Origin: Limimaricola variabilis
GTDB taxonomy: Bacteria; Pseudomonadota; Alphaproteobacteria; Rhodobacterales; Rhodobacteraceae
NCBI RefSeq assembly: GCF_014195545.1
Contig: NZ_JACIBX010000010.1
Span: forward strand, 27,616-91,615
DNA: 64,000 nucleotides
Direction of reading: 5' to 3'
Of this stretch, positions 16,096 through 24,551 are shown in pieces. The notes below the pieces were generated by a model. That model did not search any database, was not told the DNA's origin, and saw only the letters and a program-made list of their open reading frames with translations. Position 1 is the stretch's first letter, and each line of letters begins with the position of its first letter. Made by a program: the position numbers and the translations under genes.

Positions 16096-17717
16096 GTCGC
16101 TATCTCGAAGGCTGCGCGGACAAGCCGCTGGGTGTAGTCGGTCCGGGGGTTCACGAGCACCTCGTTCACCGGTCCTTCCTCGACGATCTTTCCGTGCTGC
16201 ATCACCATCACGCGGTGACACAGCGCACGCACGACCTTGAGGTCGTGGGAAATGAACAAATAGCTCAGGCCTTTTTCGGCCTGGAGTTTGCGCAACAGCG
16301 CGATGATCTGCGCCTGCACGCTGAGATCGAGCGCCGAGGTCGGCTCGTCGAGCAGGATGAACTCAGGCTCGAGCGCGATCGCGCGCGCGATCGCGAGGCG
16401 CTGCCGCTGCCCGCCCGAGAATTCGTGCGGGAAGCGGTGGGTGATGGTGTCGGGCAGGCCCGCATCGCGCAGCGCCTGCTGCACACGGGCGAAGCGGTCG
16501 CGGCGGCCCGTGCCGATGCCGTTGACGATCAGCCCCTCCTCGATGATCTGCCGCACGCTCATGCGCGGGTTCAACGAAGAGAACGGGTCTTGGAAGACGA
16601 TCTGCATCCGGCTCCGGTAGGGGCGCATGCCGGCCCGGTTCAGCCCGTCGATCCGCTCGCCCTGAAACCGCACCTCGCCGCCGTCGAGCCGCCCGATCTT
16701 CAGGAGTGCCTGACCGAAGGTGGTCTTGCCCGAACCGGACTCGCCTACGAGGCCCAGCGTCTCGCCACGCCGGATGCGGATGTCGAGGCTGTCCACAGCC
16801 TTGAGGCTGTGGAAACTGCCGCGGAAGGCCCCGCCTTTGCGAAGCAGGAACTCGACCTTGACGCCCTGCCCCTCCATCACCGTCTCCGACGCATCGGCGA
16901 TCGGGTTGGCCTGCCCTTTCGGATCGGAGGCCAGCAGGCGACGGGTGTAGGGGTGGCGGGGGGCCGCAAAGATCTCTTTGGTCGGGCCCTCCTCGCGGAC
17001 CTCGCCATGCTGCATGACATAGACGTGGTCGGCGAACTGCCGCACCACGGTCAGGTCGTGGGTGATCAGGATCACCCCCATGCCGTGCTTTGTTTTCAGG
17101 TCGTCGATCAGGTGCAGGATCTCGGCCTGCACCGTGACGTCGAGCGCGGTGGTCGGCTCGTCGGCGATCAGCACATCTGGCCGGTTGGCCAGCGCCATCG
17201 CGATCATCACCCGTTGCCGCTGCCCGCCGGAGAGCTGGTGCGGATATTGCCGCGCCCGCGCCTCGGGGTCCGGCAGCCGCACCTCGTCGAGAAGCTCGAC
17301 CACACGCGCCCAGGCCGTCTTGCGCGACATCTTCTGGTGCAGGCGGATCACCTCCACCAGCTGCGCACCGACGGTATAGAGCGGGTTGAGCGACGACATC
17401 GGCTCTTGGAAGATCATTGCGATCCGGTTGCCGCGCAGCTTGCGCATTTCCCTGGCCGACAGATGCGCCATGTCGCGGCCCGCATAGGTAATGCGGGTGT
17501 CGTCGGAGACGCTGGCGCGCTTGGACAGAAGCCGCATCACCGCCCGCGCCGTCACCGACTTGCCCGACCCGCTCTCGCCCACCAGCGCGGTGGTCTGACC
17601 GGGCCAGAGCTTGAACGACACGTCGCGCACCGCCTCGACATGGCCGCCATCGACCTTGAAGGTCACGCCGACCTTGTGCGCGTCGATCAGCGGTTCGATC
17701 CTGTTCATCTCGGTCAT
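16092..17717 (-). CDS. Oligopeptide-type ABC transporter, fused double ATPase (DppD-DppF)
   Basis: A 541-residue protein with two ATPase domains in tandem. The first has Walker A GESGSGKSV and signature [15 protein letters not shown]; the second has GESGSGKTT and FSGGQRQRLAIARAI. Walker B in the two is VLIADEPTTALD and ILLDEPTSALD. Each domain ends in the oligopeptide-family tail (HPYTRRLLAS, DYTQRLVRAA). The start at 17717 has GGAGG five bases upstream; an ATG at 17729 overlaps the permease stop and is the alternative. It powers the alpha-galactoside importer together with the two permeases. Fused ATPases are common in such AgpABCD-like systems. Confidence 0.88.
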   Translation of the reverse strand: MTEMNRIEPLIDAHKVGVTFKVDGGHVEAVRDVSFKLWPGQTTALVGESGSGKSVTARAVMRLLSKRASVSDDTRITYAGRDMAHLSAREMRKLRGNRIAMIFQEPMSSLNPLYTVGAQLVEVIRLHQKMSRKTAWARVVELLDEVRLPDPEARARQYPHQLSGGQRQRVMIAMALANRPDVLIADEPTTALDVTVQAEILHLIDDLKTKHGMGVILITHDLTVVRQFADHVYVMQHGEVREEGPTKEIFAAPRHPYTRRLLASDPKGQANPIADASETVMEGQGVKVEFLLRKGGAFRGSFHSLKAVDSLDIRIRRGETLGLVGESGSGKTTFGQALLKIGRLDGGEVRFQGERIDGLNRAGMRPYRSRMQIVFQDPFSSLNPRMSVRQIIEEGLIVNGIGTGRRDRFARVQQALRDAGLPDTITHRFPHEFSGGQRQRLAIARAIALEPEFILLDEPTSALDLSVQAQIIALLRKLQAEKGLSYLFISHDLKVVRALCHRVMVMQHGKIVEEGPVNEVLVNPRTDYTQRLVRAAFEIAT

Positions 17718-17728
17718 CACCGCCTCCA

Positions 17729-18952
17729 TCAATACGGGTTGATCGCATCACGCAGCCCGTCGCCGAGCGCGTTGAAAGCGAAGACGGTCAGCAGGACGAA
17801 GCCCACCGGCGACAGGATCCACGGGTAGGATCCGATGGTCGAGAAGGTGCCGGCATCTTGAAGCATCAGCCCCCAGGAGATCATCGGCGGCTTCACCGCG
17901 AGGCCGAGAAAGCCCAAGAAGCTTTCCAGCAGCACGATGGTCGGAATGCCAAGCGTCACGGCGACGATCACGTGAGAGGTAACATTGGGGAGGATGTGGC
18001 GGGTAATGATCCGCCCGTCCCGTGCCCCCACCGCCATCGCGGCGCGCACATAGTCGACCTGCCGCAGCGACATGGTCTTGGAGCGGACCTCGCGCGACAG
18101 CTGCGCCCAGCCCAAGCCGACGATGACCAGCACCACGAAGGTGATGAACAGCCCCGAAGGCGCGGTGGCCGGGATGAGCGAAGCCAGCGCGAGGTAGAGC
18201 GGCAGCTGCGGAAAGGCGAGGATGATCTCGACGAAGCGCTGGAACCAGGCGTCGAACCGCCCGCCGATGTAGCCTGACGTGATCCCCGCCAGCGTGCCGA
18301 TGATGGTGATCAGAGCGATGGAGGACAGCGCGATCGCCAGCGTGATCCGGCTGCCCACCACCCCGCGCGAGAAGATGTCGCGCCCGAGCTTGTCAGTCCC
18401 GAGGATGTGCAGCGGCGAGCCGTCGGCCGAGAGGAACAGGTGCCGCGAGAAGGTCAGGCCGAGGAACTCGTACTCCCAGCCCTTGGCGAAGAATGCGATG
18501 CCGCGCGGGTTGTCGTAGTCCGGGCCGGTCAGCGGCTGGAAGGTGATCGGATCTAGCTCGTCACTCTCCGCGATCGGGAACACCACCGGCATGAGCCGCC
18601 AGCCGCTCTCCTCGCCCTCGCCCGGCACGTGCCAGGAGATCCGGTCGGGCGGCTGAAACGCCACGTTGGCGGCGCGCGGATCGACCGGGGCCACGAAGGG
18701 CGCGAAGATCGCAGCCAGGAGCAGCAGCGCTACCAGCACCAGTCCCAGCATCCCCGGCACCGACTTGCGCAGCCTGCGCCAGACCAAAGCGAGGTAGGAC
18801 TGCCCCTCGGTCGAAACGGTCGACACGCGGGCGTCGAGCGTCTCGGAGCCGAGATCGTGCTCCCAGTCGACGGGCGGTGTCTCGTCTCCGATGTTGCGCT
18901 CGGGGCGCTTGCCCTCGGGCAGGTGGCGGGCGGGATCGAATGTGTCCGACAT
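17729..18952 (-). CDS. Oligopeptide-type ABC transporter permease (DppC type)
   Basis: A 407-residue permease, longer than usual for DppC (about 300). After a 60-residue hydrophilic N-terminus the first helix MLGLVLVALLLLAAIFAPFV is followed by a large periplasmic loop of about 100 residues, then HILGTDKLGRDIFSRGVVGS, the family motif, and the ATPase-docking segment DYVRAAMAVGARDGRIITRH. Such a long loop is typical of the alpha-galactoside/opine-type members. Its ATG overlaps the preceding permease stop (TGATG). It forms the channel with the DppB-type partner. Confidence 0.88.
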   Translation of the reverse strand: MSDTFDPARHLPEGKRPERNIGDETPPVDWEHDLGSETLDARVSTVSTEGQSYLALVWRRLRKSVPGMLGLVLVALLLLAAIFAPFVAPVDPRAANVAFQPPDRISWHVPGEGEESGWRLMPVVFPIAESDELDPITFQPLTGPDYDNPRGIAFFAKGWEYEFLGLTFSRHLFLSADGSPLHILGTDKLGRDIFSRGVVGSRITLAIALSSIALITIIGTLAGITSGYIGGRFDAWFQRFVEIILAFPQLPLYLALASLIPATAPSGLFITFVVLVIVGLGWAQLSREVRSKTMSLRQVDYVRAAMAVGARDGRIITRHILPNVTSHVIVAVTLGIPTIVLLESFLGFLGLAVKPPMISWGLMLQDAGTFSTIGSYPWILSPVGFVLLTVFAFNALGDGLRDAINPY

Positions 18953-19956
18953 CACTGGTTCCCCACCCGAATGCGCGGGTCGAGCAGCATGAGCAGCAGG
19001 TCCGCGATGATGTTGCCGATGATCAGCGTCGCACCCAGCACCAGCAGCAGCGTCGCGGTGACGTAGGTGTCGCCGATCCCCATGGAGCCGACGATGGCCG
19101 GTCCGACAGTGGCAAGGCTGAACACGATCGCCACCTCGATCTCGCCGGTTAGCATGTAGGGCATGACCACGCCCTGATAGGCAACCAGCGGGTGCAGCGC
19201 GTTGGGCACGGCGTGGCCCATGATCACCCGGTGCTCGGGCAGGCCCTTGGCCCGCGCGGTCTCGACGTATTGCGCGCCGAGCGTGTCGAGCAGGTTCGCG
19301 CGCATCACCCGCATGTTGTAGGCGAGGCCACCGATCGCGGCGATGGCGATTACCGGCCAGATGTGCTCCATCAGGTTGACGAACTTGCCCCAGCTCATCG
19401 GCTGGCCGCCCCAATAGGAAGAATAGAAGCTGCCCAGCTCCTGCACGTCGAGCTTGAAGGCCAGGATGTAGAGCACGATCAGTGCCAGCAGGAAGCGCGG
19501 CACCGTCATGCCGATGAAGCTGATGAAGCTCAGCACCGTGTCGGTCCAGCCGTATTGCCGTGTCGCAGCGAGGATGCCGAACAGGATGCCCAGCAGGGAC
19601 GCCACGAAATGGCTTGCCAGAGCCAGCGCGATGGTGCGCGGCAGGCGCTCTCCCACGACCTCGGAGACGGGCTTGTTGTAGTAGAAGGAATGGCCGAAAT
19701 CGCCGCGCGTCACGATGCCGGTGATCCAGCGAATGTACTGCACCACCATCGGATCGTTCAGCCCGTTCTGCTCGCGATACTGCTCGGCGGCGGCCGTGGC
19801 GGCGGCGGGGCTGGCATTGCCCTGGGTGATCATCTGCGTGCGCAGGTAGTCGCCGTAGTCGCCCGGCGGCGCCTGGATGATGGCGAAGGTGATGACGCTC
19901 ATCGCGAACAGCACCGGGATCGCCTGCAAGAGCCTCATGGAGATGAAGCGGATCAT
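18952..19956 (-). CDS. Oligopeptide-type ABC transporter permease (DppB type)
   Basis: A 334-residue membrane protein. The start MIRFISMRLLQAIPVLFAMS and the segment YIRWITGIVTRGDFGHSFYY are typical of DppB/OppB permeases; YVETARAKGLPEHRVIMGHA is the ATPase-docking loop followed by VPNALHPLVAY. It lies 170 bp after the binding-protein gene, separated from it by a strong stem-loop, and overlaps the next permease by 1 bp. Confidence 0.88.
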   Translation of the reverse strand: MIRFISMRLLQAIPVLFAMSVITFAIIQAPPGDYGDYLRTQMITQGNASPAAATAAAEQYREQNGLNDPMVVQYIRWITGIVTRGDFGHSFYYNKPVSEVVGERLPRTIALALASHFVASLLGILFGILAATRQYGWTDTVLSFISFIGMTVPRFLLALIVLYILAFKLDVQELGSFYSSYWGGQPMSWGKFVNLMEHIWPVIAIAAIGGLAYNMRVMRANLLDTLGAQYVETARAKGLPEHRVIMGHAVPNALHPLVAYQGVVMPYMLTGEIEVAIVFSLATVGPAIVGSMGIGDTYVTATLLLVLGATLIIGNIIADLLLMLLDPRIRVGNQ

Positions 19957-20082
19957 GTCTCGGACCTCCTTCGGGGGATGGCCGTGGGGGGCGGGTCTGG
20001 CCGAAGTGCGCGGGATGCGGCGGCGGCCGTGGAAACGGGCCTCGGGATCAGGGCCCGGCCCGGCGGGAGACCGGGTCGGGGA

Positions 20083-20116
20083 TCGGGGACGCGCGTGGGA
20101 GGGGGCGCGTCCCCGA
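20083..20116 (-). other. Intercistronic stem-loop between binding protein and permease
   Basis: TCGGGGACGCGC (20083-20094) pairs with GCGCGTCCCCGA (20105-20116): a perfect 12-bp stem with a 10-base loop, 10 bp after the binding-protein stop. No T-run follows. It probably sets the ratio of binding protein to membrane components by stabilising the upstream mRNA or attenuating transcription. Confidence 0.6.
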
Positions 20117-20126
20117 GCAGGAAGGG

Positions 20127-22208
20127 TCAGCCCGCGGTGACGGGGCCGTCCTCGCCGGGCGCGCCCGGCAGGGTCTCGGGATGCAGCTCGTGGTTCTGCT
20201 GCTTGTCCTCCGGGACGAAGAGGCGCTCGCGCATCACGTTGTCCTCGGCCCAGTTAAACATGAAGATCGGCGTCCCCTGCGGCACATTGGCAAAGCGCTT
20301 GTTGACCACCAGCGCGCCGGGATAGGCGGTCAGACCGACGCCGTAGAGGTTCTCCGTCGCCACGGTCTGGTAGCGCTTCATCAGCTCGGTCTTCTCCTCG
20401 GCATCGTTCGAGGACATGAAGTCGCGCACGATCTGGGCCAGCTCCTCCTCGAAGGGTAGAAGGTCCATCTCGCCTTCGGCGTTGGCCATGTGCAGCTGCG
20501 AGGTGTTCGGGCCCGTCGGTGCGAGGTTGGCGGTGTTCTGCACCCCGGTCACCAGCTCGGTCCCGGTGCGCTGGATGCGCCAGTCGTAGCGGCCCGCGTC
20601 GCGGGTGGCATCGAAGTCGTTGCCGGCAAGCAAGTTCAGCGAGACGTTGATCCCCGCATCCTGCAACATCGCCACCACGCCCTCGGCCACGGTTCGGTCG
20701 GTGCCGTAATCGGTATTGGCCATCAGGGTCATCACCACGTCACTGCCCCCCATGTCCTTGGGCAGGTTGAGGATGCCATTGCCGTCCGTGTCCTCGAGCC
20801 CGGCCTCCGCGAAATGCGCCTTAGCGCTCTCGAGGCTGTAGGGATAGAAGACGGTGCTCTCACGGTCGAAATAGGTGGTGTCGGGCAGCAGGCCGCCAGC
20901 ATAGGGGGTGGTGAACGGTCCCTTCACCAAGCTCTCGCCGAGCCGCTGCCGGTCGAGCGCCTGGGCGATGCCCTTGCGGAAATGCTCGTTGCGATTCAGC
21001 TCGCGGATCGTCTGGGCCCGCTCGTCCGGTTCGCCCCAGCCATTGCCCGAGAGGTTCGGATAGAGGCCGTAGCCGATGATCCGCGGCCCGAATTCGAGGG
21101 CGGCGGGCGCATCCTCCTCGGCGGCGCGCCGCAGGCTCTCGACGAAGTTGGCCGGCTGTTCGAGGTTCGAGAAATCGCCCGTACCGGCCACCGCCTGAAT
21201 GTCGCGATCCGCCCAGGTCGAGAGGCGATAGTGCATCTCGTCGAGATAGGGCAGCTGGTTGCCGTCGCTGTCGACCTTCCAGTAGTATGGGTTGCGTCGC
21301 ATCACCACGATGTCGTCGGGACGGTACTCGACCGGCACCCAGGCGCCCATCACCGGAAAGTTCAGGAAATCCGGCGGAAACGCGTTGCGGAACTCCTCGT
21401 AGCTGTTGTCCGAGAACTCCGGATGCGCTGGCCGCAGCATGTGCTCGGGTCCGGGGCAGAAAGTGCCGTAGCCCATGGCGTAGAGGATCTGCTCGGGCCG
21501 TTCGGTGGTGAAGTCGAAGCGCACGGTGAAGTCGTCGACGCGGGTCAGCGTGGTGCCCTCGCCAAAGGTGCCTGGGTTGGCACCGTTGAGCGGCGTGACC
21601 TCTGGGTCCTGCACGATGTGGTCCCAGTAGAACATCACGTCGGCGGCGTCGAACGGGTCTCCGTCGGACCACTTCGCACCCTCGACGAGATGCACGGTCA
21701 ACGACTTGCCGTCTTCGGACCATTCCCAGCCCTTCGCGAGGTTCGGCAGTGGCGCGAGATCCTCTGGCTCGACCTGAAACAGCGGACCGACGCGGGTCAG
21801 GCACTCCATGGTGCCGATGTCGATCCCGCCCCAGCCTTGGCTGTTGCCGGCGGCATAATTCCAACCCTCGGGGCGGCCACCGATCACGTGGCGCATCACG
21901 TCGCCGTAGACACCGGCGCCGTCGGGCATGTTGGCGGTTTCCATGACCAGCGGCTCGGCGGGCAGCCGCTCCTCGACGGGGGGCAGCTTGCCCGCCTCGA
22001 CGAAGGCCTTCACGAAGTCCGGCTCGTTGTAGCTGTCGAGCTTGCGGAAACCTTGGATCGCGTCGCGCGGCACGAAGATCGGCGCACCTTGCGCGGCGAA
22101 GGCCGGCGGTTCGGGCGGGGCCGTCGGCTCGACGATCTGGGCCATGAGGGCGCCGGGCGCAGCGCCCGCCATCAGCATGGTCAGCAAGGTGCGCTTGAAC
22201 GTTGTCAT
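20127..22208 (-). CDS. Alpha-galactoside ABC transporter, binding protein (AgpA/peptide-binding family 5)
   Basis: A 693-residue family-5 (oligopeptide-type) binding protein. The ATG at 22208 follows GGGAGG; MTTFKRTLLTMLMAGAAPGA is the signal peptide, cleaved near ALMA-QI. RPEGWNYAAGNSQGWGGIDI, LAKGWEWSEDGKSLTVHLVE and FDAADVMFYWDHIVQDPEVT are family-5 features. Sugar-binding members such as Rhizobium AgpA belong to this family, and melA in the same operon makes an alpha-galactoside the likely ligand. It is the first gene of the operon. Longer upstream open frames overlap the AraC gene and are not used. Confidence 0.87.
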   Translation of the reverse strand: MTTFKRTLLTMLMAGAAPGALMAQIVEPTAPPEPPAFAAQGAPIFVPRDAIQGFRKLDSYNEPDFVKAFVEAGKLPPVEERLPAEPLVMETANMPDGAGVYGDVMRHVIGGRPEGWNYAAGNSQGWGGIDIGTMECLTRVGPLFQVEPEDLAPLPNLAKGWEWSEDGKSLTVHLVEGAKWSDGDPFDAADVMFYWDHIVQDPEVTPLNGANPGTFGEGTTLTRVDDFTVRFDFTTERPEQILYAMGYGTFCPGPEHMLRPAHPEFSDNSYEEFRNAFPPDFLNFPVMGAWVPVEYRPDDIVVMRRNPYYWKVDSDGNQLPYLDEMHYRLSTWADRDIQAVAGTGDFSNLEQPANFVESLRRAAEEDAPAALEFGPRIIGYGLYPNLSGNGWGEPDERAQTIRELNRNEHFRKGIAQALDRQRLGESLVKGPFTTPYAGGLLPDTTYFDRESTVFYPYSLESAKAHFAEAGLEDTDGNGILNLPKDMGGSDVVMTLMANTDYGTDRTVAEGVVAMLQDAGINVSLNLLAGNDFDATRDAGRYDWRIQRTGTELVTGVQNTANLAPTGPNTSQLHMANAEGEMDLLPFEEELAQIVRDFMSSNDAEEKTELMKRYQTVATENLYGVGLTAYPGALVVNKRFANVPQGTPIFMFNWAEDNVMRERLFVPEDKQQNHELHPETLPGAPGEDGPVTAG

Positions 22209-22395
22209 TCGTGTTCCTCCCCTGTCGGCGGTCCATCTCGGCCGGCCTGTTTGCGTCCCGAGCCCGCCTTCGGCTTGCTTCAGGTCCCTCCGCCTCCACG
22301 GACGGGATGCCGGCAACGTTGCGCTCGACACGCCCTTGCGGCAATGTCGGAACCGGACGATGTTTTCCGGCTTTCTCAGGTTTGCGGAGGATTTC
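22209..22395. promoter_or_regulatory. Divergent promoter region of the alpha-galactoside operon and its AraC gene
   Basis: A 187-bp gap between divergent starts must hold both promoters. A perfect palindrome GCAACGTTGC lies at 22313-22322, and a related half GCGGCAATGTCGG at 22338-22350. These are candidate AraC-type half-sites, but no clear -35/-10 pair can be pointed out. Confidence 0.45.
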
Positions 22396-23298
22396 ATGAC
22401 CAGATCGTCGCGGGATCGGGCACGCAGCATTCACGAGCGGCAATTCTACGCGCTCAACCGCGCCGTGGGACGCTTCGGGATTCGCAGCTTCAGGCCGCAG
22501 ATCATGGCGGCGCCGCATTGGCACGGGCATGTCGAGTTCAACTACCTCGAGAACGCATCGATGACCTATGACGTCGACGGGCGCGTGGTGGAACTGCCGC
22601 CCGGACGACTTGCGCTGTTCTGGGCCGGGGTGCCGCACCAGCTGACCGCGGTGACGCCGGTGGGCGAGGCCCCGCCCCGGCTGACCAATCTCTACCTGCC
22701 GCTCGACGCCTTCCTGTTCATGCCGCATGTCGCCGCCTTGCAGATCACGCTGCTCAATGGCGGGCTGGCCCTGATGCCGGAGGCGGTCTGCGACGCGGCG
22801 ACGCTCGACCGCTGGTATCGCGATTACCGCTCGAACGATGTCGAGCGGGTCGAGATCCTGAAGATGGAGCTGAACGCCATGCTCCGGCGCGGGCTTCTGG
22901 GCGGCATCGATTGGCTTCTGGGCGATCCCGGCGCGGAGAGCGGCCGGACCCAGGCCCCGGCGCATGCCCATCACGTCGTGGCGATGATCCGTTTCATCGT
23001 CGAGAACCTTGCCGAGCCGATGAGCAATGCAGACATCGCCGCTGCGACTGGGCTGCACGAGAACTACGCCACGACGCTGTTCAGCCGCGCGATGCGGCTA
23101 CCGCCGAAGCAGTTCCTGATCCGGATGCGGCTTCTCAGGGCCCGCGCTTTGCTGATGGAGAGCGGCACCCCCGTCACCGCCATCGCCGCCGCCTCGGGCT
23201 TCAGCTCGAGTAGCCAGTTCTACGCGCATTTCCGGGCCGCCTACGGCATGCCCCCTCAGGTGATGCGCGACCGGTACATGGCGATGACACTGAGGTAA
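22396..23298 (+). CDS. AraC family transcriptional regulator of the alpha-galactoside operon
   Basis: A 300-residue AraC-type activator. The ATG at 22396 has GGAGG five bases upstream, so it is preferred to the ATG at 22360. The N-terminal cupin (MAAPHWHGHVEFNYLENASM, then LPPGRLALFWAGVPHQL) is the sugar-sensing domain; the two C-terminal helix-turn-helix units are MSNADIAAATGLHENYATTL and VTAIAAASGFSSSSQFYAHF. It is transcribed divergently from the importer operon, as MelR and AgpT are from theirs. It probably activates that operon when an alpha-galactoside is present. Confidence 0.85.
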   Translation: MTRSSRDRARSIHERQFYALNRAVGRFGIRSFRPQIMAAPHWHGHVEFNYLENASMTYDVDGRVVELPPGRLALFWAGVPHQLTAVTPVGEAPPRLTNLYLPLDAFLFMPHVAALQITLLNGGLALMPEAVCDAATLDRWYRDYRSNDVERVEILKMELNAMLRRGLLGGIDWLLGDPGAESGRTQAPAHAHHVVAMIRFIVENLAEPMSNADIAAATGLHENYATTLFSRAMRLPPKQFLIRMRLLRARALLMESGTPVTAIAAASGFSSSSQFYAHFRAAYGMPPQVMRDRYMAMTLR

Positions 23299-23461
23299 TC
23301 GGATGAGCCGATTAGTGGCGGACTTGCTTCGGTCTCCGGTGAGGTTCATTCGCCATTGTGCTTACCGAGGGCCAGACTGGTATCAACCTTGCTTGTCTGA
23401 CAGGAAGTTATACTCCGCTATTCTTCAGACCCTCAGCAAAGTGGGTTTCCGATGCTCCTTC

Positions 23462-23497
23462 ATGTCCAGTAAAATCCCCTATCGGATATGACCGTGC
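23462..23497 (+). repeat. Inverted-repeat promoter/start motif, copy B
   Basis: ATGTCCAGTAA (23462-23472) and TATCGGATAT (23480-23489) form a degenerate inverted repeat that runs into ATGACCGTGC, the start of the integrase pseudogene. It matches copy A at 7626 in sequence, spacing (one base shorter) and position relative to the ATG, and has the same orientation. The two copies thus flank the alpha-galactoside cluster as imperfect direct repeats. Confidence 0.5.
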
Positions 23498-24452
23498 TAC
23501 GCCCGTCTGCATGCCGGACACGCTCGAAATCCCCCCAGATCGCCCTGCCCGACCACGTCGCGGGCTCCGGCCAGCTCGACCGGCTGGTCGACACCGCCCG
23601 GGGCTACGCCGACCACGCCATCGCCGAGAACACCCGCAGGGCCTACGCGCGCGATTGGGCCGGTTTTGCCCGCTGATGCCGCCTGAAGGGCGCCGATCCT
23701 TGCCCCCTCCCCTGAGTTGGTCCTGGGCCTACGCGCAGCGCGGAGTTCGACTCGATCGCCGCGACCGGCACATCGTCTCCGTCCTCGCTGGCATCCGCCG
23801 CCGCCACGCCCGGCCACCGGTGCAGAAGGACGCGATCGGACCCGACGATCTGCGCGCCATGCTCGCGACCCTCGGCCACGACCTGCGCGGGTTGCGCGAC
23901 CGGGCGATGCTGCTGGCCGGCTTCGCGCGGGCGCTGCGGCGCTCGGAACTCGTCGGGCTCGACCGGACCAAGGACGACACCATCGACGGCAGCGGCTGAG
24001 TCGAGATCTTGGAGGCCGGGGTGCTGGTGACGCTGCGTGGCAAGACCGGGTGGCGCACGGTCGAGATCGCGCGCGGCTCCAGCGCCGCGACCTGTCCGGT
24101 GCAGGCACTGGAGCGCTGGCTGGACTTCGCGAAGATCGACTTTGGCCCGCTGTTCACGGCCGTCAGCCGGGGCGGGACCCGGGCGTTGGAGCGCCGCCTG
24201 AACGACCGCCACGTAGCACGACTGGTGCAACGCACGGCCCTCGCGGCGGGGCTGCGGCCTGAGTTGCCCGAAGCCGAGCGCCGCGCACTGTTCGCCGGGC
24301 ACTCTTTGCGCGCTGGCCTCGCGACATCGGCGGAGATCGACGAGCGCCACGTGCAGAAGCAGCTCGGGCATGCCTCGGCCGAGATGACCCGTCGATATCA
24401 GCGAAATCGGGATAGATTTCGGTTCAATTTGACCAAGGCTGCGGGACTGTAA
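23488..24452 (+). pseudogene. Decayed tyrosine recombinase/integrase
   Basis: The N-terminus (ATG 23488) is the SAM-like core-binding part, with AIAENTRRAYARDWAGFAR followed by a TGA at 23674 where such proteins usually carry Trp. Downstream, other frames continue the protein (CRLKGADP, then YAQRGVRLDRRDRHIVSVLA) with a deletion and frameshift near 23715-23735. A second TGA at 23997 interrupts an otherwise intact catalytic domain. All catalytic residues are recognisable: Arg in ARALRRSELVGL, Lys in LRGKTGWRTVE, HSLRAGLA, GHASAEM and the Tyr in TRRYQRNRDRF. It therefore decayed recently enough to keep every motif. The last open frame, 24009-24452, could express only a catalytic fragment. Confidence 0.85.
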
Positions 24453-24551
24453 CGGGCCCCTTGCCCCAAATTTAGTGAGGACAGCGTCCACAAGACACGG
24501 GGCTATTCAGCTCGCTTAATAGGCCAAGTCCAGAATACGACTGCTCGGTCG

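Noticed and set aside
14470-16137. Long plus-strand open frame opposite melA
   Set aside because: It is the antisense of melA and the halogenase; it has no recognisable domain, and melA has all GH4 motifs.
20490-22571. Very long open frames opposite the oligopeptide-type binding-protein gene, on the plus strand and in another minus frame (20860-23058)
   Set aside because: High GC makes long shadow frames common; the true gene has a signal peptide, a ribosome-binding site and family motifs.
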